NCBI RefSeq assembly: GCF_022513565.1
Contig: NZ_JAKWBE010000022.1
Coordinates: 1-64,000, forward strand
Reading direction: 5' to 3'
Length of the DNA stretch: 64,000 nt
From: Streptomyces gilvus
Lineage (GTDB): Bacteria > Actinomycetota > Actinomycetes > Streptomycetales > Streptomycetaceae
Shown: positions 50,391 to 60,398 of the stretch, one piece after another
Position numbering within the stretch: the stretch's first letter is position 1
How the letters are laid out: every line of letters begins with the position of its first letter
Made by a program: the position numbers and the translations under genes
Notes under the pieces: generated by a model
What the model saw: the letters and a program-made list of their open reading frames with translations, nothing else
What the model was told of the DNA's origin: nothing
Database searches by the model: none

Positions 50391-53300
50391 GGGGCCGGCG
50401 GAGGCGGCGGCGCGACCGTCGCCGTGACGCCCAAGTGGTTGTCGGGGTCCTGGAGTCGCGCGCCCTCGCTCGTCAGCATGCGGCGGACCATCGGCTCCGG
50501 CATGCGGATCACCACCGGCGTCGGCAGGGTCAGCTCGCGCACCGCGGTGTTCGTACGGCTGCCGCGGACCCGGTTGGTCACCCTGGCCACCACCCTGACG
50601 TCCAGCGTGAACTGGACCAGGACCGCCTTCATTTTCGGCTTGTGCAGCGGCATCGAGCCCGCCGAGTTCGCCGCCGCGTCCGAGACGCCGCCCGATCCGC
50701 CCGCGTTGCCCATCAACTGGTTGAGCCGGAACTCGTCCGCGTTGAGCAGACCCGCGCCGCCCAGCGCGCGGGCCTGTCTGCCGTGCTCGGCGGAGCTCAC
50801 CCCGTCCGTCTGGGTGGGCCGGGGCGCCTGGAGATGGCTCTGGCCCACCGTCTCGAACGTCATCGTGTCGCCCACGCCCAGCACCCGCCCGTCCCGCAGC
50901 CGCGCGTGCAGGGAGGCCCGCAGGTCCTGCCCCTCCGCACCGGAGGCGTGCACCGGCGGCAGATCCGCGCCGGCGGAGGTGAGCAGCGGCAGCGCGGCGA
51001 TCAGCCACTCGGTGGAGACGGCCTCGTTGAGCGCGTACGCGGCGGCCTGGCCCTTGTCCCGGAACCGGTCGCCGCCGCCCGCCTGCCGGACCGCCGCCGT
51101 CACCAACTCCCTTACTCTCGGCGCCCCTTGGAAGCCGTTGACCTGTGCCTCCATCGGCAGCCGCACCCCGCCCGCGTGCCAGGAGCCGAGTCCGGCCGGG
51201 CCGTCGTCGCGCGGACCCCGCACCCCGGGCGCCGCGTCCCGTACCGGTGCGGTCACCCGGCCCAGCGCGGCCAGGTCCTTGTGCGGCACGCGGTGGGTCA
51301 GCGTCAGGTTGTCCATGCGGGCCAGCGCCAGCCGGGTGCCGCCCTTGTACAGTTCCAGGCTCGCCCGCACCGGCAGCCGCATCCTGGCGGACGGCGCGGA
51401 CTTCGCCTCGGCGACCGTCTTCATCCCGAGCTGTCCACGGCTCGCCGCACCGCTGCGCCGTGAGTCGCCGGAGGCGTAGCCGACGCCCGCCGCGCCGCCG
51501 GTGCTCTTCAACTGCCCGGCGCCTGCGTCCGGTTTGCCCGAGCCGGCGAGGACGCCCTCGACGCCGGTCACCGTGCCCTCGTCGTGGGAGACGGCCTGCT
51601 GGGAGACGGCCGCGGTGATGTACTCCATGTCCCGGCCGTCGCCCGCGTCGCCCGTGTACGCGCCGTCCCCCCTGCGGTCGACGCGGAACACCGCCCAGTA
51701 GGGCGTCCTGCGGCCGTCGAGCAGTTCCACCGTGACCCCGCCGTCCATGGCACTGGACAGCAGTCCGGCCGAGCCGTCCCGGTCCAGGACGCGCAGCAGC
51801 CGCTGCACGTTGTCGTTGCGGTCCTTGAGCTGCTGCCGGGGCAGCAGGTCGTCGGCGACGTCCTGGTGCCGGCTCTGGACCAGGTCGGACCGCAGCCGTC
51901 CCAGCAGCGGCACGAAGTCGGGCAGGTCCTCGACCATGCCGAAGCCCAGGGGCAGCCCGCTGCCGAAGCCGGGGCCGGCCGTCCGCGAGGAGGCGGGCCC
52001 ACCGCTGCTGCGGGCCGGCGCGGACGAGGACGTACCCGTGGTGGCCCGCGCCCGTTCGGCGGCCCTGCGGGAGCTCTCCGCCCCGCTCTCGCCCCGTGCC
52101 GCCGGGGGACGCATGACGAGGTCGGTGTCGGCGTCGAGGTTCAGCTGCCGTCGGATCCGCGCCGGCAACTGCGCCTCCGTCAGCCACACGGCCGCCGCGC
52201 CCGGCAGCGTACGGGCGCCCTGGCTTACGTAGGGGCCGCCGCCGGTGACCCTGACCTCGGCGACCATATTGACCAGCACATCGCACTGGACCAGATACAG
52301 CGGGGCCTTCTTCGGCGTGTGGGCGTTGCGCTCGACCGTGCCGGACAGCGCGGCGGCCCGGCTGTCGCCGTGGCCCGTGGTGCGGAACGTCGACAGGCCC
52401 TGCCCGGTGCGCCACTCGGGGCCGTTCTCCGACCCGGTCGCCCCGAACTGCACGGTGCTGGTGGTCCCCTGGCCCACCTGACCGGCGGACTGGTGGCCGC
52501 CCAGGATGAAGGTCTCCGTGCCCGGTCCCTCGCCCTTGTGCACGAACTGCGGGTTGGCCAGCGTCAGCCGGGTGCCGACCGCGCCGTCGAGGGCCGCGAG
52601 CCGGCGCGGATAGCGGAGGTTCTTCACCACCCAGCCGGAGGACGCGGCCTGCCGCAGGGCCGCCTTGACCGCCCGCTCGCTGAACCGGTCCTCCACCGCC
52701 AGCCGGGGCGCGAGCCCCTCCGTCGCCAGCGCCGGATCCTCCAGCAGGCCCTTGTTGCGGGCGGCGGCCTGCGCCAGCAGCTGGAAGGCGAGCGCCCGGA
52801 CCGGCTCCGAGTCGAGGTTCTCCACCAACTGCCAGTCCCGCAGCGCCCGTCCGACGGAAGGCCGCGGGGTGATCGAGGCCAGGTCGCCGATGCCCTCGGC
52901 GTTGAACGCGTGATCCGGCGCGGGCGCCTTCGCCCCGCGCGCCCCGGCCACCGCGTCCCGCCGGTCCCGGCCCTCCTCGTCCAGCGTGAACTCCGCCGGA
53001 GTGAGCAGCCGTACGTCCTGCGGCTCCATGTGCAGCCCCGCCAGCAGCTTGGCGTCCGGCGCGTCCTGGCCGGGCGAGCCGACGCTGAGGCCGCGGGCGA
53101 GCTTGCGGGGCCGGGAGGTCATGGTGACGTCCACGCGCATGCTCAGGGCCGCAGCGAAGGCGCTCGCGGTCTCGGAGCCGTTGGTCAGGATGTCCGAACG
53201 GCCCATGGGGCCCGCTTGGTTGCGACGGGTTCCGGTGCTGTGCCTCTCGTAGCGGGCCGCACCGGTCAGCGCCCCCGGGACCAGCCGGGCCTGCCCGAGC

Positions 53301-55483
53301 ACCAGACCGCCGATCGAGCGCGAACTGCTACGGCCGCTGGTCGAGTTGCTGGTGACGCCGGAGTGGGCGCGCACCATCCAGTCCTTGATGTCGCCCTGGT
53401 ACTCGGCGTCCGACATCTCGCCCCTGACGAGGAGTTGTACGTCGTGCGCGTGCAGGGTGGTCTTGCGGCGCAGTCGGACCCGGACGCCGGTGGACAGCAA
53501 CTGGTCCTTGTTGACCCGGAGGTTGGTCTCCGACAGGACCGTCATCAGCTCGCGGTAGTTGCGCCGCTGGGCCTCCGCGTCCTCGTCGCTGGTGTGCGGG
53601 GCGGGCGGGGTGGCGCCGAAGACGGGCAGATAGCCGGCCAGCCTCGGGTCGGTGGCGAACAGTTCGCGCACGGCCAGCACCATGGGCTCGGTGTCGAGCC
53701 GGCTCAGCGTGACGCTCGATCCCTTCGCGCCGTACGGGAGATGGCGCTCGACCTCCGCCTCCTCGCCGTTCTCGTCGGTCCGCCGGGGCTTCTCGGCGAA
53801 CGGCCCGGCGGTCGCGCCCGGCGGCAACGGCAGCCCCAACTCCTGCGCCTCGTCGGCCCGCAGGCTCATCCACACGTTCATCGCGTGGGTGGCGACCCGG
53901 CGCCCGGGGTTCAGGACGTGCTCGGCCGAGCGCGGCCCCGTGCCCTCCGCGGTGAACAGGACCGTCCCGAAGTACAGCGCCTTCTCGCCCCGCACCTCCG
54001 CGCCCTGCCGAGTGGAGACGGTCTGCTCGGTCACGCTGAAGCGGGCCTTGCGGGCCGCCGCGACCGGCATCGCGGTCGCCCGCACCACCGCCGCGTTGCC
54101 CACCGCGCCGACACCGATCGCCGGGCCCAGACCGGCCGCGACGGCCCGGCCCTTGCCCGCGGACTCGGTCACCGTGTGCTGGGTCTGCTGGTGTGTGCGC
54201 AGCTGGGTCTTGCCCGTGCTCCAGGCGGGGGAGAGGCCGGTGAGCGCCGCCCGCAAGTGGTAACTGCCCACCGTCTTCCCATCCTTGGACTGCAAGTCCT
54301 CGCCGAGCACGCCGTCCCGCAGCAGCCGGGGCATGTCCTCCAGCACCGTGGCCGTCGCGGTCGCCTCGTACAGCCGGGCCCGGCCGGGGGCGCCGGGCGC
54401 GGTGAGCGAGGGGTGGAGAACGGAGGCGACGGCGTCGAAGAGCCCACGGCCGCTGTGGTGCGGGGCGGCCGTGTCGGTGACGGCGACCGGGGCCAGCGAG
54501 TCGGCCAGCGAGACGCCGCGCGCGGTGTCCGCGGCGAGCGGTCGCGCGGGCGCCGGCGCACCTGTCCCGACCGGGACCAGATGCTCGGTCGGCACCCGCT
54601 GGGTGAGCGTCCCCTTGTCCCGGAAGGTCTGCGTCTGCTCGGTGCCGGTCTTGTGGACCCGTACCTCGTAGACCACCTTGCGGTGGACCTCCACCGAGCC
54701 CTTGTCGCTGCGCAGGACGCGCGGCTCGGCCACGTTCCGCTGGTGCCGGGACTCCCGCGAGGACTGCCAGGGCTGGGCGTTGCCGGTGGCGGCGCCGCCG
54801 ACCCACAGGCCGGGCGCCACGGGAGCCAGTCCGAACGCCAGCCCGCCGACGCCCTTGGCGGACGAGCCGCCGGCCGTACTGCTCACCGTCGCGGCGGTGT
54901 TGTGCTGGACGTCGACCTTGGTGTCCTTGCCCTCCGGGTCCTCCAGCTCGGCCACCTCGTCGGTGCCGGAGACGGCGCCGGCCGCCTGGTCCTGGGAGCG
55001 GAAGACGGGCGGCCGGTCGTCGGGGGCCCGGCGGACGGCGACCGTGACGTCGTACCACTCCTTGCCGGTCCGGCCCCGCACGGCGAAGGCGCGGCCCTGT
55101 CCGAAGAAGCTCTCCGGCCGTCCGGCCAGCTCGGCCGCGATGTCGCCGACCGTGCCGTCGGCGTGCCCCACCGCGGCGGCCACCGCGTGCCGCACGAACT
55201 CGTGCCCGGTCAGCCCGTACGCCGTCGACAGCCCGGCCGCCTCCAGCCCCATCAGGTACGACGGCAGCTCGAACCCGGCCTCGGCGCGCTCCTCGATGCC
55301 CGGCAGCGCGGGCCGGGAGCGATCGGTGCGCGCCCGCCGCACCGCCCGGGCCGTGGCCGCGTTCCCCGCGGACTGCTGGAAGGCGAGCAGGGGATGGGCG
55401 GGCGGCCCGGCGGTGCGGGGCGCCGGGGGCGCCTGCTGGGAAGTGCCGGTTCTGCCGTCCCGTGGCTGCTGCTGGTTCCGCAC
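50387..55483 (-). CDS. Giant protein of unknown function, candidate eCIS cargo
   Basis: A 1,698-residue protein. Near its N-terminus LLAFQQSAGNAATARAV (residues 32-48) closely resembles LDLQRLAGNAAVSMAV of the DUF4157 protein in the same locus. The rest carries repeated beta-rich modules in which a Gly-rich stretch (such as KGVGGLAFGLAPVAPG, RSIGGLVLGQARLVPG, AGVGYASGD) is followed by alternating hydrophobic and charged residues. No signal peptide, membrane segment, zinc site or named domain is seen. It starts at GTG 55483 (a GTG at 55507 is possible). The opposite-strand frame is a shadow with unlikely Arg/Gly content. Convergent with the LAL regulator. A toxin or pore-forming cargo is speculation. 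Confidence 0.78.
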   Translation of the reverse strand: MRNQQQPRDGRTGTSQQAPPAPRTAGPPAHPLLAFQQSAGNAATARAVRRARTDRSRPALPGIEERAEAGFELPSYLMGLEAAGLSTAYGLTGHEFVRHAVAAAVGHADGTVGDIAAELAGRPESFFGQGRAFAVRGRTGKEWYDVTVAVRRAPDDRPPVFRSQDQAAGAVSGTDEVAELEDPEGKDTKVDVQHNTAATVSSTAGGSSAKGVGGLAFGLAPVAPGLWVGGAATGNAQPWQSSRESRHQRNVAEPRVLRSDKGSVEVHRKVVYEVRVHKTGTEQTQTFRDKGTLTQRVPTEHLVPVGTGAPAPARPLAADTARGVSLADSLAPVAVTDTAAPHHSGRGLFDAVASVLHPSLTAPGAPGRARLYEATATATVLEDMPRLLRDGVLGEDLQSKDGKTVGSYHLRAALTGLSPAWSTGKTQLRTHQQTQHTVTESAGKGRAVAAGLGPAIGVGAVGNAAVVRATAMPVAAARKARFSVTEQTVSTRQGAEVRGEKALYFGTVLFTAEGTGPRSAEHVLNPGRRVATHAMNVWMSLRADEAQELGLPLPPGATAGPFAEKPRRTDENGEEAEVERHLPYGAKGSSVTLSRLDTEPMVLAVRELFATDPRLAGYLPVFGATPPAPHTSDEDAEAQRRNYRELMTVLSETNLRVNKDQLLSTGVRVRLRRKTTLHAHDVQLLVRGEMSDAEYQGDIKDWMVRAHSGVTSNSTSGRSSSRSIGGLVLGQARLVPGALTGAARYERHSTGTRRNQAGPMGRSDILTNGSETASAFAAALSMRVDVTMTSRPRKLARGLSVGSPGQDAPDAKLLAGLHMEPQDVRLLTPAEFTLDEEGRDRRDAVAGARGAKAPAPDHAFNAEGIGDLASITPRPSVGRALRDWQLVENLDSEPVRALAFQLLAQAAARNKGLLEDPALATEGLAPRLAVEDRFSERAVKAALRQAASSGWVVKNLRYPRRLAALDGAVGTRLTLANPQFVHKGEGPGTETFILGGHQSAGQVGQGTTSTVQFGATGSENGPEWRTGQGLSTFRTTGHGDSRAAALSGTVERNAHTPKKAPLYLVQCDVLVNMVAEVRVTGGGPYVSQGARTLPGAAAVWLTEAQLPARIRRQLNLDADTDLVMRPPAARGESGAESSRRAAERARATTGTSSSAPARSSGGPASSRTAGPGFGSGLPLGFGMVEDLPDFVPLLGRLRSDLVQSRHQDVADDLLPRQQLKDRNDNVQRLLRVLDRDGSAGLLSSAMDGGVTVELLDGRRTPYWAVFRVDRRGDGAYTGDAGDGRDMEYITAAVSQQAVSHDEGTVTGVEGVLAGSGKPDAGAGQLKSTGGAAGVGYASGDSRRSGAASRGQLGMKTVAEAKSAPSARMRLPVRASLELYKGGTRLALARMDNLTLTHRVPHKDLAALGRVTAPVRDAAPGVRGPRDDGPAGLGSWHAGGVRLPMEAQVNGFQGAPRVRELVTAAVRQAGGGDRFRDKGQAAAYALNEAVSTEWLIAALPLLTSAGADLPPVHASGAEGQDLRASLHARLRDGRVLGVGDTMTFETVGQSHLQAPRPTQTDGVSSAEHGRQARALGGAGLLNADEFRLNQLMGNAGGSGGVSDAAANSAGSMPLHKPKMKAVLVQFTLDVRVVARVTNRVRGSRTNTAVRELTLPTPVVIRMPEPMVRRMLTSEGARLQDPDNHLGVTATVAPPPPPAP

Positions 55484-55711
55484 GGCCTCAACGTAATCAA
55501 GGCACACGCCCGGCAGACGCCCCTTGGGCCACCCCGGTCCCATTCGCCGCGCCCACGCCATCGGCGGGCCAACTCCCGTACACCTGAAGGCCATTCGGCG
55601 ACTTTGCCAGCTCTTTACAACCCGCTCCCGTGCTGTCTCGTCTCTCCGCTCGATCCACGCCACAGCCCGCCCGGCCCGACCGCCGGGCGGACCGACGAAA
55701 GAGAGCGATTC

Positions 55712-56097
55712 ATGCGCCGAACCGGCTTCAGTGCCATGGTGATCGCGGCCACCGCCGTCCTGGCGGGCGCGGTGCCCGCGTTCGCCGCGGGGACGTCCGC
55801 GACCCCGAGCCCCGCGGAGCGGGCCACCTCCGCTCCCAGCCCGGTCCCGACCAGGACCCGTCCGGCCGGCCAGGAGCCCAGCGCCGTCCCGACGAAGCGT
55901 CCCGCCGCCACGGACGCCCCGACCCGGGTGCCCCGCGACCAGGTCTCCGTCGTGCCGAGCGGTGCGCCCGACACCGGTGTGACGGCCGGCTCGGACTCCT
56001 CGAACACGGGCACTCTGATCGGCGGGGGCGCCGCCGCGGCCGTCGTCGTGGGCGGCGGGGCGGTCTTCCTCCTGCGCCGTCGGCAGGCGAACGGGGA

Positions 56098-56101
<4 letters not shown>
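55712..56101 (+). CDS. Small exported protein with sorting-like C-terminus
   Basis: A 129-residue protein. The signal peptide MRRTGFSAMVIAATAVLAG ends at an AFAAG site near residue 26, followed by a Pro/Ser/Thr/Arg-rich stalk. A C-terminal sorting-like region reads APDTG (about residue 89), then a hydrophobic segment (GGGAAAAVVVGGGAVFLL) and RRRQ. The APDTG motif is a variant of LPxTG/LAxTG. The next gene encodes a sortase and overlaps the stop by ATGA, so substrate and sortase are co-translated. The start follows GAAAGAGAGCG. The exported domain has no clear fold. Confidence 0.82.
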
Positions 56102-56736
<635 letters not shown>

Positions 56737-56749
56737 CCACCGACCGGAA

Positions 56750-56783
56750 CCCGGGCCCGCGGAACGTACGCCGCAGGCCCGGG
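56750..56783. terminator. Hairpin terminator after the sortase gene
   Basis: CCCGGGCC (56750-56757) pairs with GGCCCGGG (56776-56783), with a further inner GCGG/CCGC pairing. It follows the sortase stop by 13 nt. Confidence 0.82.
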
Positions 56784-56824
56784 CTCTTCCTCCACGAGTG
56801 ACCCCCCACGAACCCGGGAGAACG

Positions 56825-57316
56825 TTGAAACGGTCCCGCGAGAAGGCCGCGTCCGAGTTGTTCGCCGCCCTTTATCCGCGTCTCGCCGGCTGGTGCCGCC
56901 GGCTCGTCGACGACGACGAGACGGCCCACGAGATCGCCTCGGAGGCGTTCACCCGGCTGTGGGCGCGCTGGACGGCCGTCACCGAACCGCGCGGCTTCCT
57001 CTACGTCACCGCGGCCAACCTCGTCCGGGACCACTGGCGCAAGCTGGAGCGTGAACGCCGGGCCGTGCGGCGCGCCACCAACGAGGTCGCGGTGAGCCCG
57101 CCGGCCGAACAGGCGGACCCCTCGGTGCGGCTGCTCGTGCAGTCCCTGCCCGAACGCCTGCGCGTGCCGATCCTGCTGCACTACTACGCTGACATGCCGA
57201 TCCGGGAGGTGTCCGTGCTGACCGGACGCAAGGAGGGAACCGTCAAGGCCGACCTGCACGCCGCCCGCGAACTGCTCCGCGCCCACCTGAGGAGAAGCGT
57301 TGACCACACACTCTGA
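56825..57316 (+). CDS. ECF-type sigma factor
   Basis: A 163-residue sigma-70 family factor. Region 2 spans about residues 8-75 (LFAALYPRLAGWCRRLVDDD, then AHEIASEAFTRLWARW) and region 4 about 100-155 (LPERLRVPILLHYYADMPI, then TGRKEGTVKADLHAAREL). The TTG start with GGGAG is preferred; a GTG at 56798 is possible but has no ribosome binding site. The next gene, coding a membrane protein, starts 17 nt inside the 3' end and is presumably its anti-sigma partner or membrane sensor. Confidence 0.88.
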   Translation: MKRSREKAASELFAALYPRLAGWCRRLVDDDETAHEIASEAFTRLWARWTAVTEPRGFLYVTAANLVRDHWRKLERERRAVRRATNEVAVSPPAEQADPSVRLLVQSLPERLRVPILLHYYADMPIREVSVLTGRKEGTVKADLHAARELLRAHLRRSVDHTL

Positions 57317-58373
57317 CGAGGGGCCGGACTACGACGACGAGACCCGGGACCGAGCATTCGACGCCGGGAACCCTGGATGGGGGTTCGGGGCTGAGAACAC
57401 CGGTCGGGCGTCCGGAGTTGAGGACACCGGTCGGGCGTCCGGAGTTGAGGACACCGGTCGGGAGGCCGGGGTTGAGGGCACCGGTCAGGGTTCGGAGGTT
57501 GAGGACACCGGTCGGGGCACCGGAGCCGAAGGCGCCGGGCGGGGCTACAGCTCCGGGGATGCCGGGCGGGGCGACGGTCCTGGCGATGCTGGGCAGGGCT
57601 CCAGCCTTGGGGACACCGGGCAAAGCCTCCGTCCTGCGGACGCCGGGCAGGGCTTCCGTTCCGAAGGCGCCGAGCGGGGCTTTGGTTCCGGGGGCGTCGG
57701 GCCGGGCTTCGGGTTTGGGGATGCCGGGCGTGGCTTCGGTTCGGTGGGAGCCGGACGGGACTTCGATGGCCAGGACATCGGATGGGGGGTCGGGGCTCGG
57801 AGTGGCGGGCCGGGGTTCGAGGGCGCGTATGCCGACGATCCGGGGGGTGAATTCCTCGGTGGGCGGCGGGAGTTCGGGGCCCGTGACGACCAGCTCGGAG
57901 ACCTGGAGTCCGACGACGAACTCGCCGTACTCCTGCGTCCCCCGGCCGAGTACCTCGGGCCGCCCCCCGGTCGTTACGAGGCGATCCGGCGTGGTGCGTC
58001 CCGGCGTCGTCTGCTGCGGGCGGCCGCCGGTGCGGCGCTCACCGTTGGAGTGGCGGCTCTGGTGATCCTGCCCCTGCGCCTGACGGCCTCCCACACCCCC
58101 TCCTCCCCGGCGGTCCCCATGGCCCCGCCCCCGGTGAGCAGCCCCTCCGCCCCGCCGTCGTCCCGTACGCCGCCCCCCGAGCCGTCGGCCTCCGCACCCG
58201 GCCGGGACCGGCGCACCCTCGCCCCCAGCGAGCCGCCCGCCGACCGCGCCAGCCCCTCCATCGCCCCCTCCGCCGCGACACGCACCCAACTCCCCTCGGC
58301 CCGGCCGTCCAAGACCCCCGGTGACGTCCGGCCCACCCCGACGATCGCGTCCTCCGCCGCGGAGGGCCGCTGA
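57300..58373 (+). CDS. Repeat-rich membrane protein coupled to the ECF sigma factor
   Basis: A 357-residue protein. Residues about 30-170 are degenerate 8-9-residue repeats (early copies VEDTGRASG, later DAGRGFGS types). A short conserved stretch follows (about 195-240: LLRPPAEYLGPPPGRYEAI), then one membrane segment (LRAAAGAALTVGVAALVIL, about 240-260) and a Pro/Ser-rich external tail. No ZAS-type HxxxCxxC anti-sigma motif is visible, so an anti-sigma role is only suggested by translational coupling: TTG start with GAGGAGAAGCG and overlap of 17 nt with the sigma gene. Function unknown. Confidence 0.72.
   Translation: MTTHSDEGPDYDDETRDRAFDAGNPGWGFGAENTGRASGVEDTGRASGVEDTGREAGVEGTGQGSEVEDTGRGTGAEGAGRGYSSGDAGRGDGPGDAGQGSSLGDTGQSLRPADAGQGFRSEGAERGFGSGGVGPGFGFGDAGRGFGSVGAGRDFDGQDIGWGVGARSGGPGFEGAYADDPGGEFLGGRREFGARDDQLGDLESDDELAVLLRPPAEYLGPPPGRYEAIRRGASRRRLLRAAAGAALTVGVAALVILPLRLTASHTPSSPAVPMAPPPVSSPSAPPSSRTPPPEPSASAPGRDRRTLAPSEPPADRASPSIAPSAATRTQLPSARPSKTPGDVRPTPTIASSAAEGR
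57393..57520 (+). repeat. 27-bp coding minisatellite
   Basis: Adjacent units of 27 bp encoding VEDTGRASG-like nonapeptides begin near 57393 with nearly identical sequence in the first three and decay afterwards. In-frame. Confidence 0.85.
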
Positions 58374-58718
58374 CGCAAGCCCTCGCCATGCCTCGCGAAA
58401 GGGTTGGCGCCTCGAAGCGCTCACCCCGAACCCCGCTCCCACCCCCGCGGGCTCCTGGGGCCTTGGCGATGAGTGTCGTCGATCATCCTCGGAGCGGGCG
58501 AGGCTCCCCGGATCGTCGGCGGGGAGGGGCCGCGCCCCTGACCGACCCCGGAGCAAATGCCGTACTGGGTAGGTGAGTTGTCCGGGGTCTTCCCCTACGG
58601 GGACCCACATCGGAGTGACGGGCGCCGAAAAACTGTTATCGCGGGGCGGCCCGGACCGTCCCCGGGATGTGATCTCCGACATTGCCAACAGCAGGGGCCC
58701 GGCTGAGAGGGTGCGGGC
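58374..58718. other. 345-nt spacer before the second sigma gene
   Basis: No gene is supported here. It contains several possible hairpins (for example GTCCGGGG with CCCCTACGGGGAC-type pairing around 58577-58605) and an AT-richer patch AAAAACTGTTATC (58628-58640) that could carry a promoter. A GAGAGGGTGCGGGC site precedes the ATG at 58719. Confidence 0.45.
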
Positions 58719-60398
58719 ATGAGGACCCACGCCGACGCCGAGACGACCGGCCGGCACTGGCGCGCCACCATCGCCGCCGCGCAGGCCGGAGACCGGCAGG
58801 CGCTGGACGAGCTGGTGGCGGGCTGGCTGCCGCTGGTCTACAACGTCGTCGGACGCGCCCTGAACGGACACGCGGACGTCGACGACGTGGTCCAGGAGAC
58901 CATGCTGCGCGCCGTCGACAACCTCGGCTCCCTGCGCGACCCGGACAGCTTCCGGTCCTGGCTGATCGCGATCGCCATGCGCCAGATACGGGACCGGGCC
59001 CGCCGCAGGACACCCGGGCGGCTCGACGAGAACGCGGCCCAGGAGGCCACCGACTTCGCCGAACTCACCGTGCTGCGCCTGCAGTTGGAGGGACAGCGGC
59101 GCGAGGTCGCGGAGGCCGTGCGCTGGCTGGACGACGAGGACCGGCAGCTGCTGTCGCTGTGGTGGCTGGAGGTCGCCGGCGAACTGACCCGCCGCGAGCT
59201 GGCGGCGGCCGTCGGCATCAGCCGACAGCACGCCGCCGTACGCGTCCAGCGGATGAAGGAACGCCTGGAGACCTCGCGCGGGATCGTCCGCGCCCTCGAC
59301 GGCGCCTGCCCCGAACTGCGCGAGCTGACCGGCCGCTGGGACGGCCGCCCCGACTCGGTCTGGCGCAAGCGGCTGGCCCGGCACATCAGGGGCTGCGCCT
59401 ACTGCGGTGACGCCCGCGAGTCCGTCGTACCGGCGGAACGCCTGCTCGTCGGCATCGCGCTCGTCCCGCTCCCCGTCGGCTTCACGCTGTCCCTCGTGCT
59501 CGGCGGCAAGACGGCCGCCGCCGCGACCTCCGTCGGCTGGTCCGCCAAGCTCGTCGGCGCCCTGACCAAGCCCGCGATCGCCGTGACGGCGGGCGCCACG
59601 ATCGTCGCGGGCGGCGCCTACGTCGTCACCCGCCCCGCACCCACCCCACCCCCGCGGGCGACCGCCACCGTCACGCCCACGGCGACGACCGCCACACACC
59701 GCCCACCGCCGCCCCCCGGAGCGAAGAACTCGCCCTCCCCGTCCCCGTCGGTCACCCAAGGGAAGACCGCGCTCTACGGCAGCGTCGTCGACGCCGTCGA
59801 CCGGGCGCCCGACCCGGACACCCCGCCCGCGGCCCTGCCGCACCGCCCCGAGAAGGGCGTCACCAGCACCGGCGGCGCGCACGCCGTCCTGAACCACCGC
59901 GGGGACCGCGTGACGCTCAGCGGCGAGGGCTATGTCCTGGTGCGCTGGCAGATCTCACCGCAGTACCGGTCCGGCAACCTGGTCCCGCCCTCCTGGACCG
60001 GCCTGAAGGGCAAGCTCTTCCACGTCGCCTCCGGTGGCGGGCGGCGCATGGACGACCCGGTCAGCACCACCGACGCCACCGCCACCGGCATGGGCTCCAA
60101 GGCCACCGGTTACGACGTGCTGCCGGCCGGCACCCAGCAGATGTGGCAGAACGAGTACTTCTACCTCGACGGCAGCGTCACCCTCACCGTCAACGAACGC
60201 GGCGCCGACTACGGCCTGAGCGTCTTCCTCTCCACCTGGGACGCGGCGGAGAAGGACATCACCACCGGCCCGCCCCAGGGGGCCAGGCGCTACGGCCTGG
60301 TCCGCGACACCGGCGGGGACGACACCCCCGTCCCGCAGTACCTCACCCGCTCGACCCCGGCCGACCCGGCGACGGTGCCTCAGCGCTCCCGCGTGTAG
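58719..60398 (+). CDS. ECF sigma factor fused to membrane and extracytoplasmic domain
   Basis: A 559-residue protein. Region 2 (about residues 26-98, including DVDDVVQETMLRAVDNLGSL) and region 4 (about 125-185, REVAEAVRWLDDEDRQLLSL and RRELAAAVGISRQHAAVRV) form a complete ECF sigma. A short HIRGCAYC knuckle at 222-229 resembles the zinc site of anti-sigma domains. Membrane-type segments at about 241-262 and 286-303, a Pro/Thr linker and an external beta-like domain of 200 residues (STGGAHAVLNHRGDRVTL onward) follow. Such C-terminally extended sigmas are thought to be controlled in cis. The length is typical of that subgroup. Its 3' end overlaps the convergent phosphodiesterase gene. Confidence 0.87.
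   Translation: MRTHADAETTGRHWRATIAAAQAGDRQALDELVAGWLPLVYNVVGRALNGHADVDDVVQETMLRAVDNLGSLRDPDSFRSWLIAIAMRQIRDRARRRTPGRLDENAAQEATDFAELTVLRLQLEGQRREVAEAVRWLDDEDRQLLSLWWLEVAGELTRRELAAAVGISRQHAAVRVQRMKERLETSRGIVRALDGACPELRELTGRWDGRPDSVWRKRLARHIRGCAYCGDARESVVPAERLLVGIALVPLPVGFTLSLVLGGKTAAAATSVGWSAKLVGALTKPAIAVTAGATIVAGGAYVVTRPAPTPPPRATATVTPTATTATHRPPPPPGAKNSPSPSPSVTQGKTALYGSVVDAVDRAPDPDTPPAALPHRPEKGVTSTGGAHAVLNHRGDRVTLSGEGYVLVRWQISPQYRSGNLVPPSWTGLKGKLFHVASGGGRRMDDPVSTTDATATGMGSKATGYDVLPAGTQQMWQNEYFYLDGSVTLTVNERGADYGLSVFLSTWDAAEKDITTGPPQGARRYGLVRDTGGDDTPVPQYLTRSTPADPATVPQRSRV

Noticed and set aside
51584..55711. Long rightward frame opposite the giant gene
   Set aside because: Composition is Arg/Gly/Val-rich without protein-like blocks; only its last 129 codons (from 55712) are a real gene.
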